DNA from: Bacteroidota bacterium
GTDB taxonomy: Bacteria > Bacteroidota > Rhodothermia > JANXDC01
Direction of reading: 5' to 3'
Assembly (NCBI GenBank): GCA_025998875.1
Contig: AP024675.1
Span: forward strand, 434,001 to 498,000
DNA length: 64,000 nucleotides
Shown here: in pieces, positions 44,051 to 52,415 of the stretch
How the letters are laid out: the number at the start of each line of letters is the position of its first letter
Position numbering within the stretch: position 1 is the first letter of the stretch
The notes under the pieces: model-generated
What the model saw: only the letters and a program-made list of their open reading frames with translations
Told to the model about the DNA's origin: nothing
Database searches by the model: none
Program-made: the position numbers and the translations under genes

Positions 44051-45178
44051 ATGGAAAGTCTTCTGGTCACATACCGGCTACAGAGCGCATCTGAGGAGGC
44101 GCAGGCCCGGGCAGAGGCGCTGGCGCTGGAACAGACGGTAGAACTACCACGGGAGCTGGTGCAAAACGCTTTTGTCAGAACACACATCATGGGCCGGGTG
44201 GAAGCCCTGGAGCCGGACCCAGCGGGGGGCATCCGGGCCCGGATCCGCTACCCCGCCCAGACGATCGCGGGCAATCCGGCCCAGCTGATGAACGTGCTCT
44301 TTGGCAACTGCTCTCTGCAACCGGATGTGGAGCTGGTGGACGTGGAGCTGCCGGAATCCGTGCGCTCCCTGTTTGCAGGCCCCCAACACGGCATTGCCGG
44401 GATCCGCGCGCGTCTGCAGGTAGAGAAGCGGCCGCTTACGTGCACCGCGCTCAAGCCCATGGGGCTGGGGCCCGAGGAGCTGGCCGGGCTCTGTGAGCTA
44501 TTTGCGGAAGCGGGCATCGATCTGATCAAAGACGACCACGGCCTGGCCGATCATCCGTTCTGTCCATTTGCGGAGCGGATCCACCGCTGCCAGGAAGCCG
44601 TAGAACGCGCGGCGGCCCGCACAGGCCGCCGCTCCTGGTATGTACCCAACCTTATCGGACGCCCCGAGGAGCTGGAGGGACAAATCGCCCGGGCTCGCGA
44701 GCTGGGTATAGAGGCCGTGTTGGTAGCCCCGATGCTGATCGGCCTACCGGTCTTCGAAAGTCTGGTCCGGCGTTTTCCAGAGCTCGTCTTCCTGGCCCAT
44801 CCCGCTATGGCGGGATCGGGACGCATGGCCCCGGAGGTGCTGCTGGGCCGCATCTTCCGCCTGATGGGAGCCGATGCGGTGATCTTTCCCCACGCCGGGG
44901 GACGGTTCGCCTACTCGGAAGCCACCTGCGCAGAGATCACCCAACGCCTGCGCAGCCCATGGCCTCCGGTGCGGTCTGCCTTTCCCGTACCCGCTGGAGG
45001 GCTTCGGTGGGAAAAGCTAGCCGATGCCCTGCAGTTCTACGGCCCGGATACGATTTTTCTGATGGGGGGAGCGCTCTATGAGGCCGGACCGCGGCTCAAA
45101 GAGCGCAGTAGGGCCTTCGTAGAGCAGATCCACAGGCTCGCCAAAGAGGGGGTCGGTGTCCATGCTGGTTCGCTTTGA
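44051..45178 (+). CDS. RuBisCO-like protein (form IV)
   Basis: 375 residues with the RuBisCO large-chain barrel: TALKPMGLGPEELAGL near residue 133, AGIDLIKDDHGLADHPFCPF near 156, LAHPAMAGSG, VPAGGLRWEKL and FLMGGALYEAG. The Lys equivalent to the carbamylated residue (Lys160) and following Asp-Asp are kept. The Glu of KDDE is His163 and the KPK signature is KPM, so it cannot be a carboxylase. The Gly pairs that hold substrate phosphate remain. Characterised form IV proteins act in methionine salvage or sulfur-sugar isomerisation. It overlaps a cupin gene by 17 nt, as discussed in the findings. Confidence 0.9.
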   Translation: MESLLVTYRLQSASEEAQARAEALALEQTVELPRELVQNAFVRTHIMGRVEALEPDPAGGIRARIRYPAQTIAGNPAQLMNVLFGNCSLQPDVELVDVELPESVRSLFAGPQHGIAGIRARLQVEKRPLTCTALKPMGLGPEELAGLCELFAEAGIDLIKDDHGLADHPFCPFAERIHRCQEAVERAAARTGRRSWYVPNLIGRPEELEGQIARARELGIEAVLVAPMLIGLPVFESLVRRFPELVFLAHPAMAGSGRMAPEVLLGRIFRLMGADAVIFPHAGGRFAYSEATCAEITQRLRSPWPPVRSAFPVPAGGLRWEKLADALQFYGPDTIFLMGGALYEAGPRLKERSRAFVEQIHRLAKEGVGVHAGSL

Positions 45179-45596
45179 AGAGCCGTTCTGCTGGCAGGGG
45201 ATCGCCGTTCAAGAGTACAAAACCGAAGGCACGCATTTTCGCGCCATTACTCGCCAGACCTTGCTACGGCATCGTGAGGGGCTCGCCTGCGAAGTGCGGT
45301 ACTTTGAGGTCCAGCCTGGCGGGTATTCGAGCCTGGAGCGACACCAACATGCCCATGCCGTCATCGTGCTGCGCGGAACGGGCCGGGCCCTTGTCGGAGA
45401 AAGCATATACTCCCTTCGCCCCTTCGATGTGCTCTACATCCCTCCCGGATGCTGGCATCAATTCCGCGCAGAAGAGGACGTACTGGGCTTCCTCTGTCTG
45501 GTAAACTGCCATCGGGATCGTCCCGAGCTGCCCACCGAAGCGGACCTGGAGCAGCTGCGCCGGCATCCGGAAATCGCCGCCTTCATACGGATATAG
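45162..45596 (+). CDS. Cupin protein coupled to the RuBisCO-like protein
   Basis: 144 residues of the single-domain cupin fold. The metal-site region is HQHAHAVIVLRGTGRALVG, followed by LRPFDVLYIPPGCWHQF. Three His in the first motif and one in the second are present, but the usual Glu after HxH is replaced by a hydrophobic residue. ATG 45162 lies inside the RuBisCO-like gene; a GTG two codons earlier is possible. In Rhodospirillum rubrum a cupin works with a RuBisCO-like protein on methylthio-sugar phosphates, which makes the same partnership plausible here. Confidence 0.8.
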   Translation: MLVRFEEPFCWQGIAVQEYKTEGTHFRAITRQTLLRHREGLACEVRYFEVQPGGYSSLERHQHAHAVIVLRGTGRALVGESIYSLRPFDVLYIPPGCWHQFRAEEDVLGFLCLVNCHRDRPELPTEADLEQLRRHPEIAAFIRI

Positions 45597-45607
45597 GATC
45601 CCCCGCC

Positions 45608-46471
45608 GTGCACACCCTGGCCGAACAGATCCTGCACTACGCTCGAAGGAAACCGGAAGAGCTGGACCGCGCCGCAGCTCTGAGGGCTGTCCGGGAGCTG
45701 CTTGAGCAACTCAGAGCCGGTCACGTCCGGGCCGCCGAACCCGATCCGGACAGCCCCCTGGGCTGGCGCGTGCAGAGCTGGGTCAAAGAGGGCATTCTTC
45801 TGGGTTTTCGTCTGGGGGAGCTGGTGGAGGTGGAAGCCGCCCCCCCGTGGCGCTTCTTCGACAAATCCACCTATCCGCTTCGCCCCACCCGACTGGAGGA
45901 ACGCGTGCGCCTCGTACCCGGGGGCACCGCGGTGCGGGACGGCGCCTATCTGGCTCCGGGGGTGATCCTCATGCCCCCGAGCTACGTCAACGTGGGGGCT
46001 TACGTAGACGAAGGAGCCCTCATCGACTCCCACGTGCTGGTGGGCAGTTGCGCTCAGATCGGTCGACGCGTCCACCTGAGCGCCGGGGTGCAGATCGGGG
46101 GCGTGATCGAGCCCGCCGGCGCCCTGCCCGTGATCGTCGAAGAGGAGGCCTTCATCGGCGCGCAGGCGGCCATTCTGGAGGGCACCATCGTCCGGCGTCG
46201 GGCGGTGATCGCCCCCGGGGTTATCCTGACAGGCAGCACCCCCGTCTACGATCTGGTGCAAGAACGCATCTGGAGGGCCGAAAACGGCCGGCCCCTGATC
46301 ATCCCCGAGGGGGCCGTGGTCGTACCGGGAGTGCGTTCCGTCTCTGCCCGAGGAACCCTGGCCCGAGAGATGGGTATCGGATTGTACGCGCCGATTATTA
46401 TCAAGTATCGCGATGCGGGCACCGATGCCCGCCTGGCCCTGGAAAGCGCTATACGGGAAAGCGGCTCATGA
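45608..46471 (+). CDS. dapD: 2,3,4,5-tetrahydropyridine-2,6-dicarboxylate N-succinyltransferase
   Basis: 287 residues from a GTG start (no ATG is available between the cupin stop and the conserved region). The left-handed beta-helix is visible in repeated hexapeptides with VNVGAYVDEGALIDSHVLVGSC, HLSAGVQIGG and VIVEEEAFIGAQ. DapD succinylates tetrahydrodipicolinate in the lysine/diaminopimelate pathway. Its stop overlaps the next start as ATGA. Confidence 0.95.
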   Translation: MHTLAEQILHYARRKPEELDRAAALRAVRELLEQLRAGHVRAAEPDPDSPLGWRVQSWVKEGILLGFRLGELVEVEAAPPWRFFDKSTYPLRPTRLEERVRLVPGGTAVRDGAYLAPGVILMPPSYVNVGAYVDEGALIDSHVLVGSCAQIGRRVHLSAGVQIGGVIEPAGALPVIVEEEAFIGAQAAILEGTIVRRRAVIAPGVILTGSTPVYDLVQERIWRAENGRPLIIPEGAVVVPGVRSVSARGTLAREMGIGLYAPIIIKYRDAGTDARLALESAIRESGS

Positions 46472-47187
46472 ACAATCAGACGCCCTACGACTCTTCGCGT
46501 CGACAGCAGCAACGGGCGCAGAAAGCCTGGCAAGAGGCCACCATCAAAGACGCCTGGCGGATCTTCCGCATTATGGCCGAATTCGTCGACGGATTCGAAA
46601 AACTGGGCCGGCTCGGTCCGTGCGTGTCCATCTTCGGATCGGCCCGGGTATCCCCGGGAAGTCGGTATTACACTTGGGCTGTTGAGGTGGCCCGCCTGCT
46701 AGTAGAATACGGCTACGGCGTCATCACGGGGGGAGGACCGGGAATTATGGAGGCGGCAAACCGAGGGGCTCAGGAGGCCGGCGGCCCTTCGGTGGGCCTG
46801 AACATCGAATTGCCCCATGAACAGCGGCCCAACGCGTACATCGATCCGGACAAGCTGCTCACCTTCGACTTTTTCTTCGTCCGCAAGGTCATGTTTGTCA
46901 AATACGCCCAGGGGTTTATCGTCCTGCCCGGCGGGCTGGGCACCCTGGATGAGCTCTTCGAAGCCCTCACCCTGATTCAGACCCAGAAGATCTCCCGCTT
47001 TCCCGTTGTCCTCATGGGCCGTGACTACTGGCAGGGGCTAATTGACTGGTTAGCAAAGACCGTCCTGGGCGCCGGACACATCGCCCCGGAGGATATGCTG
47101 CTTTTTTCTATCACAGACGATCCCGCAGAAGCGGTCGAGACGATCGACACCTTCTACAAGGAGCATGCGCTCAAGCCGAACTTTTAA
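46468..47187 (+). CDS. LOG family nucleotide phosphoribohydrolase-like protein
   Basis: 239 residues with the LOG/TIGR00730 signatures GGGPGIMEAANRGA near residue 92 and PGGLGTLDELFEALTLIQ near 156, plus FGSARVSPGS at the N-terminal strand. Characterised members cleave nucleoside 5'-monophosphates to free base and ribose 5-phosphate. It is coupled to dapD by an ATGA overlap, and the next gene starts inside its 3' end. Confidence 0.92.
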   Translation: MNNQTPYDSSRRQQQRAQKAWQEATIKDAWRIFRIMAEFVDGFEKLGRLGPCVSIFGSARVSPGSRYYTWAVEVARLLVEYGYGVITGGGPGIMEAANRGAQEAGGPSVGLNIELPHEQRPNAYIDPDKLLTFDFFFVRKVMFVKYAQGFIVLPGGLGTLDELFEALTLIQTQKISRFPVVLMGRDYWQGLIDWLAKTVLGAGHIAPEDMLLFSITDDPAEAVETIDTFYKEHALKPNF

Positions 47188-48106
47188 CACGAGGCGGCTC
47201 TCCTGGATGGCCACCACGGCTCTAGTGGGCCTGACGGCCATGCTGGCCCTGGGGCTCGCAATGGGCCGCCTCCAAAAGGAGCGGCCGCCCTCCCGAGGTC
47301 CGGATCCGGAATGGCGCCCGTTCCGGGTTCTCCCCCTGCCCGATCGCCTTTCCTTCTGCGGGGAGCCGGTGCGGCTGGAAGATCCGGACGTGCGGGAGCG
47401 CTTTGAACGCGAACTGTACCTGCTCATCTACCGGCCTTTTCAGGTCTTCTTCCACATCAAACGCAGCCCTCGGTATTTCCGCTACATCGAGACCGAGCTG
47501 CGCGCCCGCGGACTCCCGGAGGACCTCAAGTATCTGGCCGTGGCCGAAAGCGACCTCCTCCCCCGAGCGGTCTCTCCGGCCGGGGCCGCCGGGCTGTGGC
47601 AGTTCATGCCCGACGTGGCCCGCCAGTTCGGCCTGCGGGTCGATGAGGACGTAGACGAACGCCTGCATCCGAAGAAGGCCACCGATGCGGCCCTGCGCTA
47701 TCTGAAAGCCCTCTATGAACGCTTTGGCAGCTGGCATCTGGCCGGGGCTGCGTACAATCTGGGCCCGCGCCGGCTGGAAACGCTCATCGCTCAACAGGGC
47801 ACGCGGGATTACTACGAGCTCTGGCTTGCAGATGAAACGGCCCAGTACGTGCTTCGAGCCGCCGCGATCAAGCTGCTCTTTGAGCGGCCCGACTGGTTCG
47901 GCTTCGACCTCGAAGGTCTGGAGCCCTATCCGGAACACCCCACCCGCACCGTGCAGGTCGAGGGTCCGATAGCGGATCTTCCGGCCTGGTGCCAGAAGGA
48001 GGGTATTTCCTACCGGTGGGTGCGTCTGCTCAATCCCTGGATCAAGAAGCCCTCCCTACCGGCCGGACGATTCGAATTGGAAATTCCCGTTACCTCGGCC
48101 CGATAG
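47165..48106 (+). CDS. Lytic transglycosylase (SLT family)
   Basis: 313 residues: basic N-terminus, membrane/signal segment (ATTALVGLTAMLALGLAMG), then an SLT domain with the catalytic Glu in AVAESDLLPRAVSPAGAAGLWQF and later SWHLAGAAYNLGPRRLETL. A short C-terminal part may mimic a degenerate LysM. It cleaves glycan strands of peptidoglycan. The start at 47165 overlaps the LOG gene by 23 nt; ATG 47207 would avoid it. Confidence 0.9.
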   Translation: MRSSRTFNTRRLSWMATTALVGLTAMLALGLAMGRLQKERPPSRGPDPEWRPFRVLPLPDRLSFCGEPVRLEDPDVRERFERELYLLIYRPFQVFFHIKRSPRYFRYIETELRARGLPEDLKYLAVAESDLLPRAVSPAGAAGLWQFMPDVARQFGLRVDEDVDERLHPKKATDAALRYLKALYERFGSWHLAGAAYNLGPRRLETLIAQQGTRDYYELWLADETAQYVLRAAAIKLLFERPDWFGFDLEGLEPYPEHPTRTVQVEGPIADLPAWCQKEGISYRWVRLLNPWIKKPSLPAGRFELEIPVTSAR

Positions 48107-48120
48107 AAGTGGCGAAAAAA

Positions 48121-48151
48121 CCCGTCGGGTGTTATCTTCCGACCCGACAGG
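48121..48151. repeat. Hairpin in the spacer before the TPR gene
   Basis: GTCGGGT (48124-48130) and ACCCGAC (48142-48148) form a 7-bp stem around an 11-nt loop, extendable by two GC pairs after one mismatch. A T-run follows only in the minus-strand direction, where no transcribed gene needs a terminator. It may mark the end of the transglycosylase message or the leader of the TPR gene. Confidence 0.45.
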
Positions 48152-48184
48152 GATCTTCCATGCGCAAAAAAGAGGAGTGCAGGC

Positions 48185-48967
48185 ATGTATGTACGTTTCG
48201 CTCTGATCGCGCTGGTTTTGCTCGGGGGGGTATTTCCCATCGCCGTACTGGCCCAGTCCGCGGCGGACAAATCCAAGCTCGCCTACAACGAAGGGCTGAC
48301 TCTGGTGCGGCAACAGAAGTATCAGGAGGCGCTGGCCAAGTTTGATGAGTCTATCCAGCTTGATCCGCAGAACTATCGGTCCCTGTATATGAAGGGGCTC
48401 ACGTTGGCGCGTCTGAACCGGGTCCAGGAGGCCATCGAAGCCTACCGGCGCACAGCGGAGCTGGCCCAGCGGGCCAAGGACGCGCGGGTGGAGTACCTGG
48501 CTCATGAGCAGATCGGCAAAATATACACCCAGCAGGGCAAGTTCGATGAGGCGCTTGCCGCCTATGACCGGGCGCTTGCCATAGCGCCCGCGGCCAACCG
48601 GGCCGAACTTCTTCTGGCCAAGGGCACCGTGCTCATCCAGCAGCAGAACTACGAAAAGGCCATCCCGTTGCTGGAAGAGGCGGTCCAGTCGCTCAAAGCG
48701 GCCGACAAGGGAGATGCATACTGGTATCTGGCCCGGGCCTACAACGCCTCCGGTGCTTTTCCGAAGGCCCTGGAGGCCGCACAGAAAGCCGTGGAGCTCA
48801 TTCCCGGGGGGCCTGCGCAGAAGGCCAAAGCGTATTTTGAAATGGGGCAGGCCTATCGAGGTCTGGGGCGGTATAACGAGGCCCGTGATGCTTTTCAAAA
48901 AGCCGCTGTGGGTCCCTACCGGCAGGCGGCCCTCTATGAGCTGGAACTGCTCAAGAACATGAACTGA
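48185..48967 (+). CDS. Exported tetratricopeptide-repeat protein
   Basis: 260 residues: signal peptide (VRFALIALVLLGGVFPIAVLAQ) and about six TPR units, for example GLTLVRQQKYQEALAKFDESI, ARLNRVQEAIEAYRRTAELA and KIYTQQGKFDEALAAYDRAL. It has its own leader and a strong terminator downstream, so it is probably monocistronic. No partner is evident. Confidence 0.88.
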   Translation: MYVRFALIALVLLGGVFPIAVLAQSAADKSKLAYNEGLTLVRQQKYQEALAKFDESIQLDPQNYRSLYMKGLTLARLNRVQEAIEAYRRTAELAQRAKDARVEYLAHEQIGKIYTQQGKFDEALAAYDRALAIAPAANRAELLLAKGTVLIQQQNYEKAIPLLEEAVQSLKAADKGDAYWYLARAYNASGAFPKALEAAQKAVELIPGGPAQKAKAYFEMGQAYRGLGRYNEARDAFQKAAVGPYRQAALYELELLKNMN

Positions 48968-48988
48968 ACGGCCGTCTTCCCTTCCTTT

Positions 48989-49016
48989 AAAAAGCCCCGC
49001 GCATGCGGGGCTTTTT
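48989..49016. terminator. Bidirectional intrinsic terminator
   Basis: AAAAAGCCCCGC (48989-49000), loop GCAT, GCGGGGCTTTTT (49005-49016): a perfect 12-bp arm pair with a T-run on both strands. It sits 21 nt after the TPR stop and 6 nt after the stop of the convergent dehydrogenase gene and serves both. Confidence 0.95.
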
Positions 49017-49022
49017 GCTTGT

Positions 49023-50336
49023 TCAGGCCTTCCAGACATTGCCCACCCGGAGGCCGCGCACCCGCAGTGCGTTGCGCGTATCGATGAGCAGCCGGGCCTC
49101 CTGCGCCAGCAAGGCGTAATCGATCCCGCTATGATGAGTGGTGATCAGCACGGCATCGTAGCTGCGAATCCGTTCCGGAGCAAGGGGCACGGAGCTTTTC
49201 TCGAAGCGGAACTTCCGCGTGGGCGGGAGGACGGGTACGTACGGATCGTGATACTCCACCTCCGCGCCGAGCTCCTCGAGCCGATGCATAATCACCAGCG
49301 CCGGGCTTTCGCGCAGATCGTCGACATCGGGTTTGTAGGCAATCCCGACGAGCAGAATGCGGGCCCCGTGGACGGACTTGCGCTGCTCGTTCAAGGCGAG
49401 CATGAGTTTATGGAGCACAAAATCGGGCATAGCCGTGTTGATCTCCCCGGCCAGCTCGATAAACCGGGTGTGCACCCCGTAGGCGCGCGCTTTCCAGGTC
49501 AGGTAAAAGGGATCGATGGGAATGCAGTGGCCACCCAGTCCGGGACCTGGATAAAACGGCTGAAACCCAAAGGGTTTGGTGGCCGCCGCCTCGATGACCT
49601 CCCAGATATCGATACCCATCCGATCGAAGACGATCTTGAGCTCGTTGACCAGGGCGATATTGACGGCCCGGTAGATGTTCTCCAGTAGCTTGGCCGCCTC
49701 GGCTATGCGGGGAGAGCTCACAGGCACCGTGCGCAGGCCCGCAGCCCGATAGAGCGCATCCACAAGCGCGGCGCAGAGCGGGGTAAGGCCGCTGGTGATC
49801 TTCGGAATGCGTTCGGTGGAAAACTCCCGATTGCCGGGATCCTCTCGCTCTGGAGAGTAGCCCAGATAGAAATCCACCCCCACACGCAGGCCGCTTTGCT
49901 CCAGGATGGGCAACAGCTCCTCTTCGGTCGTGCCCGGATAGGTGGTGCTCTCCAGGACCACGATCTGCTCTCTGCGCAGGTGCTGGGCGATGACGGTTGC
50001 GGTCTGATGGACGAAACGCAGATCGGGCTCCTGATGCGCTCCCAGCGGCGTGGGCACGCAGATGAGCAGGGCATCGGCCTCCGGAAGCCGGCCAAAATCC
50101 GCAGTCGGCTCCAGTCCTCCGGAGCGCACCGCCTCAAGGACCCATTCGGAGGGAATATGTCGGATGTAGGAATGTCCCGAGCGCAACCGTTCGATCTTCT
50201 GGGGATCGATATCGAAGCCGAGCACACGAAACCCCCTGCGCTCAAACAGCCGGGCCAGGGGCAATCCCACATAGCCCAGCCCGATGATGCCCACCCGGAT
50301 GCGACGTTTTTCGATGGCCTCTTCAAGCGGATGCAT
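49023..50336 (-). CDS. Nucleotide-sugar dehydrogenase (UDP-GlcNAc/ManNAc 6-dehydrogenase-like)
   Basis: 437 residues. An N-terminal NAD fold (VGIIGLGYVGLPLARLFERRG) is followed by CVPTPLG, LESTTYPGTTEEEL, SPEREDPGN and the catalytic Cys in GLGGHCIPIDPFYLTWKA. The C-terminal UDP-binding domain has GIAYKPDVDDLRESPAL. It oxidises the C6 of a UDP-amino sugar or UDP-hexose to the uronic acid for surface polysaccharide. Substrate choice cannot be fixed from sequence. It overlaps the upstream phosphatase gene by 14 nt. Confidence 0.93.
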   Translation of the reverse strand: MHPLEEAIEKRRIRVGIIGLGYVGLPLARLFERRGFRVLGFDIDPQKIERLRSGHSYIRHIPSEWVLEAVRSGGLEPTADFGRLPEADALLICVPTPLGAHQEPDLRFVHQTATVIAQHLRREQIVVLESTTYPGTTEEELLPILEQSGLRVGVDFYLGYSPEREDPGNREFSTERIPKITSGLTPLCAALVDALYRAAGLRTVPVSSPRIAEAAKLLENIYRAVNIALVNELKIVFDRMGIDIWEVIEAAATKPFGFQPFYPGPGLGGHCIPIDPFYLTWKARAYGVHTRFIELAGEINTAMPDFVLHKLMLALNEQRKSVHGARILLVGIAYKPDVDDLRESPALVIMHRLEELGAEVEYHDPYVPVLPPTRKFRFEKSSVPLAPERIRSYDAVLITTHHSGIDYALLAQEARLLIDTRNALRVRGLRVGNVWKA

Positions 50337-51093
50337 ACATCGCCTCCAAGACAGCAGCAAGCAGATGTCCGTTGGTACTCAAGGCCTCGCCCGCTTCAAT
50401 GCTCGGACGGCCCCTCCAGTCCGTAAACGTCCCCCCTGCCTCCCGGATAATCGGATACAGGGCAGCACAATCCCAGAGGTTCATGACCGGATCGAGCATG
50501 ATATCGGCCCGGCCCGTGGCCACGAGCACGTGCCCGTAGGCGTCGCCCCAGGATCGCTCCAGGCGCACCTGGGGACGCAGGTGCTCGAGCAGGCGGCGCT
50601 TTTCCTCTGGAAAGCCGCGGGGATCGGTGTACAGCAGCACCGCATCGGAAAGACGATCCGTCCGGGATACGCGCGCGGGACGACCGTTCCAGCGGCACCC
50701 CTCCCCCCGAGCGGCATAGACGAGCTCTTCCAGAGCCGGAAAATAGGCCACCCCCACGACGGGCTCCCGTTCATAGAGCATACCCACCAACACCCCGTAC
50801 AGGGGCACTCCACAGAGAAAAGAGCGCGTCCCATCGATGGGGTCCAGCACCCACTGGAAAGGGGAGGCGGGCTGATGGGCGCCGAACTCTTCCCCAATGA
50901 TCCCGTGATCCGGATAGTGACGTTGAATTTGCGCGCGCAGATATGCTTCTGCCTCCCTGTCGGCGATTGTCACCGGGGATCGATCGGCCTTTTCCTCTGC
51001 AACAAGGTGTGTCTGGAAGTAGCGCAGGGTGATCCGACCGGCCCCCCAGGCGATCTCCACGGCAAAATCCAGATACGCCCCCCACCGAGACAT
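50323..51093 (-). CDS. Inositol-monophosphatase-family phosphatase (HisN-like)
   Basis: 256 residues with the Mg-binding motifs of the family: GIIGEEFG near residue 66, DPIDGTRSF near 85 and NLWDCAALYPIIREAGG near 205, plus SPVTIADREAE at the N-terminus. Closest type is histidinol-phosphatase HisN; a 3'-phosphoadenosine or inositol phosphate substrate is possible. It lies between fabF and the dehydrogenase in one run. Confidence 0.9.
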   Translation of the reverse strand: MSRWGAYLDFAVEIAWGAGRITLRYFQTHLVAEEKADRSPVTIADREAEAYLRAQIQRHYPDHGIIGEEFGAHQPASPFQWVLDPIDGTRSFLCGVPLYGVLVGMLYEREPVVGVAYFPALEELVYAARGEGCRWNGRPARVSRTDRLSDAVLLYTDPRGFPEEKRRLLEHLRPQVRLERSWGDAYGHVLVATGRADIMLDPVMNLWDCAALYPIIREAGGTFTDWRGRPSIEAGEALSTNGHLLAAVLEAMYASA

Positions 51094-51099
51094 GCCCGC

Positions 51100-52335
51100 T
51101 TATCCCTCGTAACGACGGAAGACGACCGTGGTGTTGGTTCCCCCGAAGCCAAACGCATTCGAGAGGGCATATTCGAATACGGCTGGACGGGCTACCGGAA
51201 CGTGGTCCAGCGGGTCGTTGGGTTCCGGTTCGCGGAAATTGATCGTGGGGGGCAGCATCTGATCCCTCAGCGCCTGTATGGTGAAAATAGCCTCTATAGC
51301 GCCGGCCGCCCCGAGCAGATGTCCGACGGCGGACTTCGTGGAGCTGGTCGGGGGGGCGTTCTGGCCGAACAGGCGCACGATGGCCTCGACCTCGATGATA
51401 TCCCCCACCGGAGTGCCGGTGGCGTGCGCGTTGATATAGCCCACTTCGGCAGGGGGAATGCCCGCATGCTCCAGGGCCCGCTTCATGCTCCGATAGGCGC
51501 CTTCTCCTGCGGGATGAGGGGCGGTGATGTGGTATGCATCGGCCGACATCCCGTATCCCACGATCTCGGCCAGCGGCCGCGCCCCGCGGGCCAGAGCCTG
51601 ATCCAGGGGTTCGAGCACGAGCACTCCGGCCCCCTCTCCCATCACAAACCCGTCACGGCTTCGGTCGAACGGTCGGGAGGCGGCCTCCGGGGGCTCGTTG
51701 AGCGTGGAGAGTGCCCTCGCCGCACAGAAGCCGGCCAGGCCCAGTGGGGTTATGGAGGCTTCCGTACCCCCTACAATCATCACCCGCGCATCTCCCCGCT
51801 GCAGCATGTGGTATCCTTCCCCGATGGTGTGATTTCCGGTCGAACAGGCCGAGACCACGGACAGATTGGGCCCTTTGAAACCATATTCGATGGAGAGCAG
51901 CCCACTGGCCATGTTGATGATGCTACCGGGCACGAAGAAAGGAGACACGTACTTGAGCCCTTTTTCGTGCAACAGCAGTACGGTCTCTTCGATGTTCCGG
52001 ATTCCCCCGATACCCGATCCGATCAGCACACCGGTCTCCTCGAACAGCTCCGGATATTCCAGCAGTCCGGACTGTTCCAGGGCCTCGCGGGCGGCCACGA
52101 GCAAGAAGTGCAGAAACCGGTCGTACCGGCGTGCCGTTTTGGGATCGAGCACACGGCTGGGGTCGAAATGCTTCACCTCTCCGGCTACCCGAGTCGGATA
52201 CGGCGACGGATCAAAATACGTGATCGGGCCAATACCAGAACGTCCCTCCAGAATGGCCTTCCAGGATTCAGCCACCGAATGGCCCACCGGAGAGATCAAC
52301 CCCATGCCGGTTACCACAATGCGCTTGCGTGCCAT
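51100..52335 (-). CDS. fabF: 3-oxoacyl-[acyl-carrier-protein] synthase II
   Basis: 411 residues. Landmarks are VVTGMGLISPVG, the catalytic Cys in VSACSTGNHTIGEGYHML, His in NAHATGTPVGD and Lys/His in KSAVGHLLGAAGAIEA. It elongates fatty acids by condensing malonyl-ACP with acyl-ACP. acpP and the other fab genes are not adjacent. A possible promoter is at 52365-52394. Confidence 0.97.
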   Translation of the reverse strand: MARKRIVVTGMGLISPVGHSVAESWKAILEGRSGIGPITYFDPSPYPTRVAGEVKHFDPSRVLDPKTARRYDRFLHFLLVAAREALEQSGLLEYPELFEETGVLIGSGIGGIRNIEETVLLLHEKGLKYVSPFFVPGSIINMASGLLSIEYGFKGPNLSVVSACSTGNHTIGEGYHMLQRGDARVMIVGGTEASITPLGLAGFCAARALSTLNEPPEAASRPFDRSRDGFVMGEGAGVLVLEPLDQALARGARPLAEIVGYGMSADAYHITAPHPAGEGAYRSMKRALEHAGIPPAEVGYINAHATGTPVGDIIEVEAIVRLFGQNAPPTSSTKSAVGHLLGAAGAIEAIFTIQALRDQMLPPTINFREPEPNDPLDHVPVARPAVFEYALSNAFGFGGTNTTVVFRRYEG

Positions 52336-52364
52336 AGCTCCCTACCCTTATCCCCGCCGTGGCA

Positions 52365-52394
52365 AAAAACTACAGGAAGCGCTTTTTCAGGCAA
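52365..52394 (-). promoter_or_regulatory. Possible promoter for fabF
   Basis: On the minus strand TTG (52394-52392) is followed after 19 nt by TAGTTTTTTG (52372-52363), close to TTG-N19-TAnnTTTG but with two extra T before the G. It lies about 30 nt before the fabF ATG. Confidence 0.4.
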
Positions 52395-52415
52395 CCTGGG
52401 CCGGATGGGAAGGTT

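Noticed and set aside
44051-45178. A carbon-fixing RuBisCO
   Set aside because: The metal-site Glu is His and the KPK motif is changed; length is short and no small subunit or phosphoribulokinase is present.
48121-48151. Terminator for the transglycosylase gene
   Set aside because: The stem is good but the T-run occurs only on the minus-strand side, opposite to the gene's direction.
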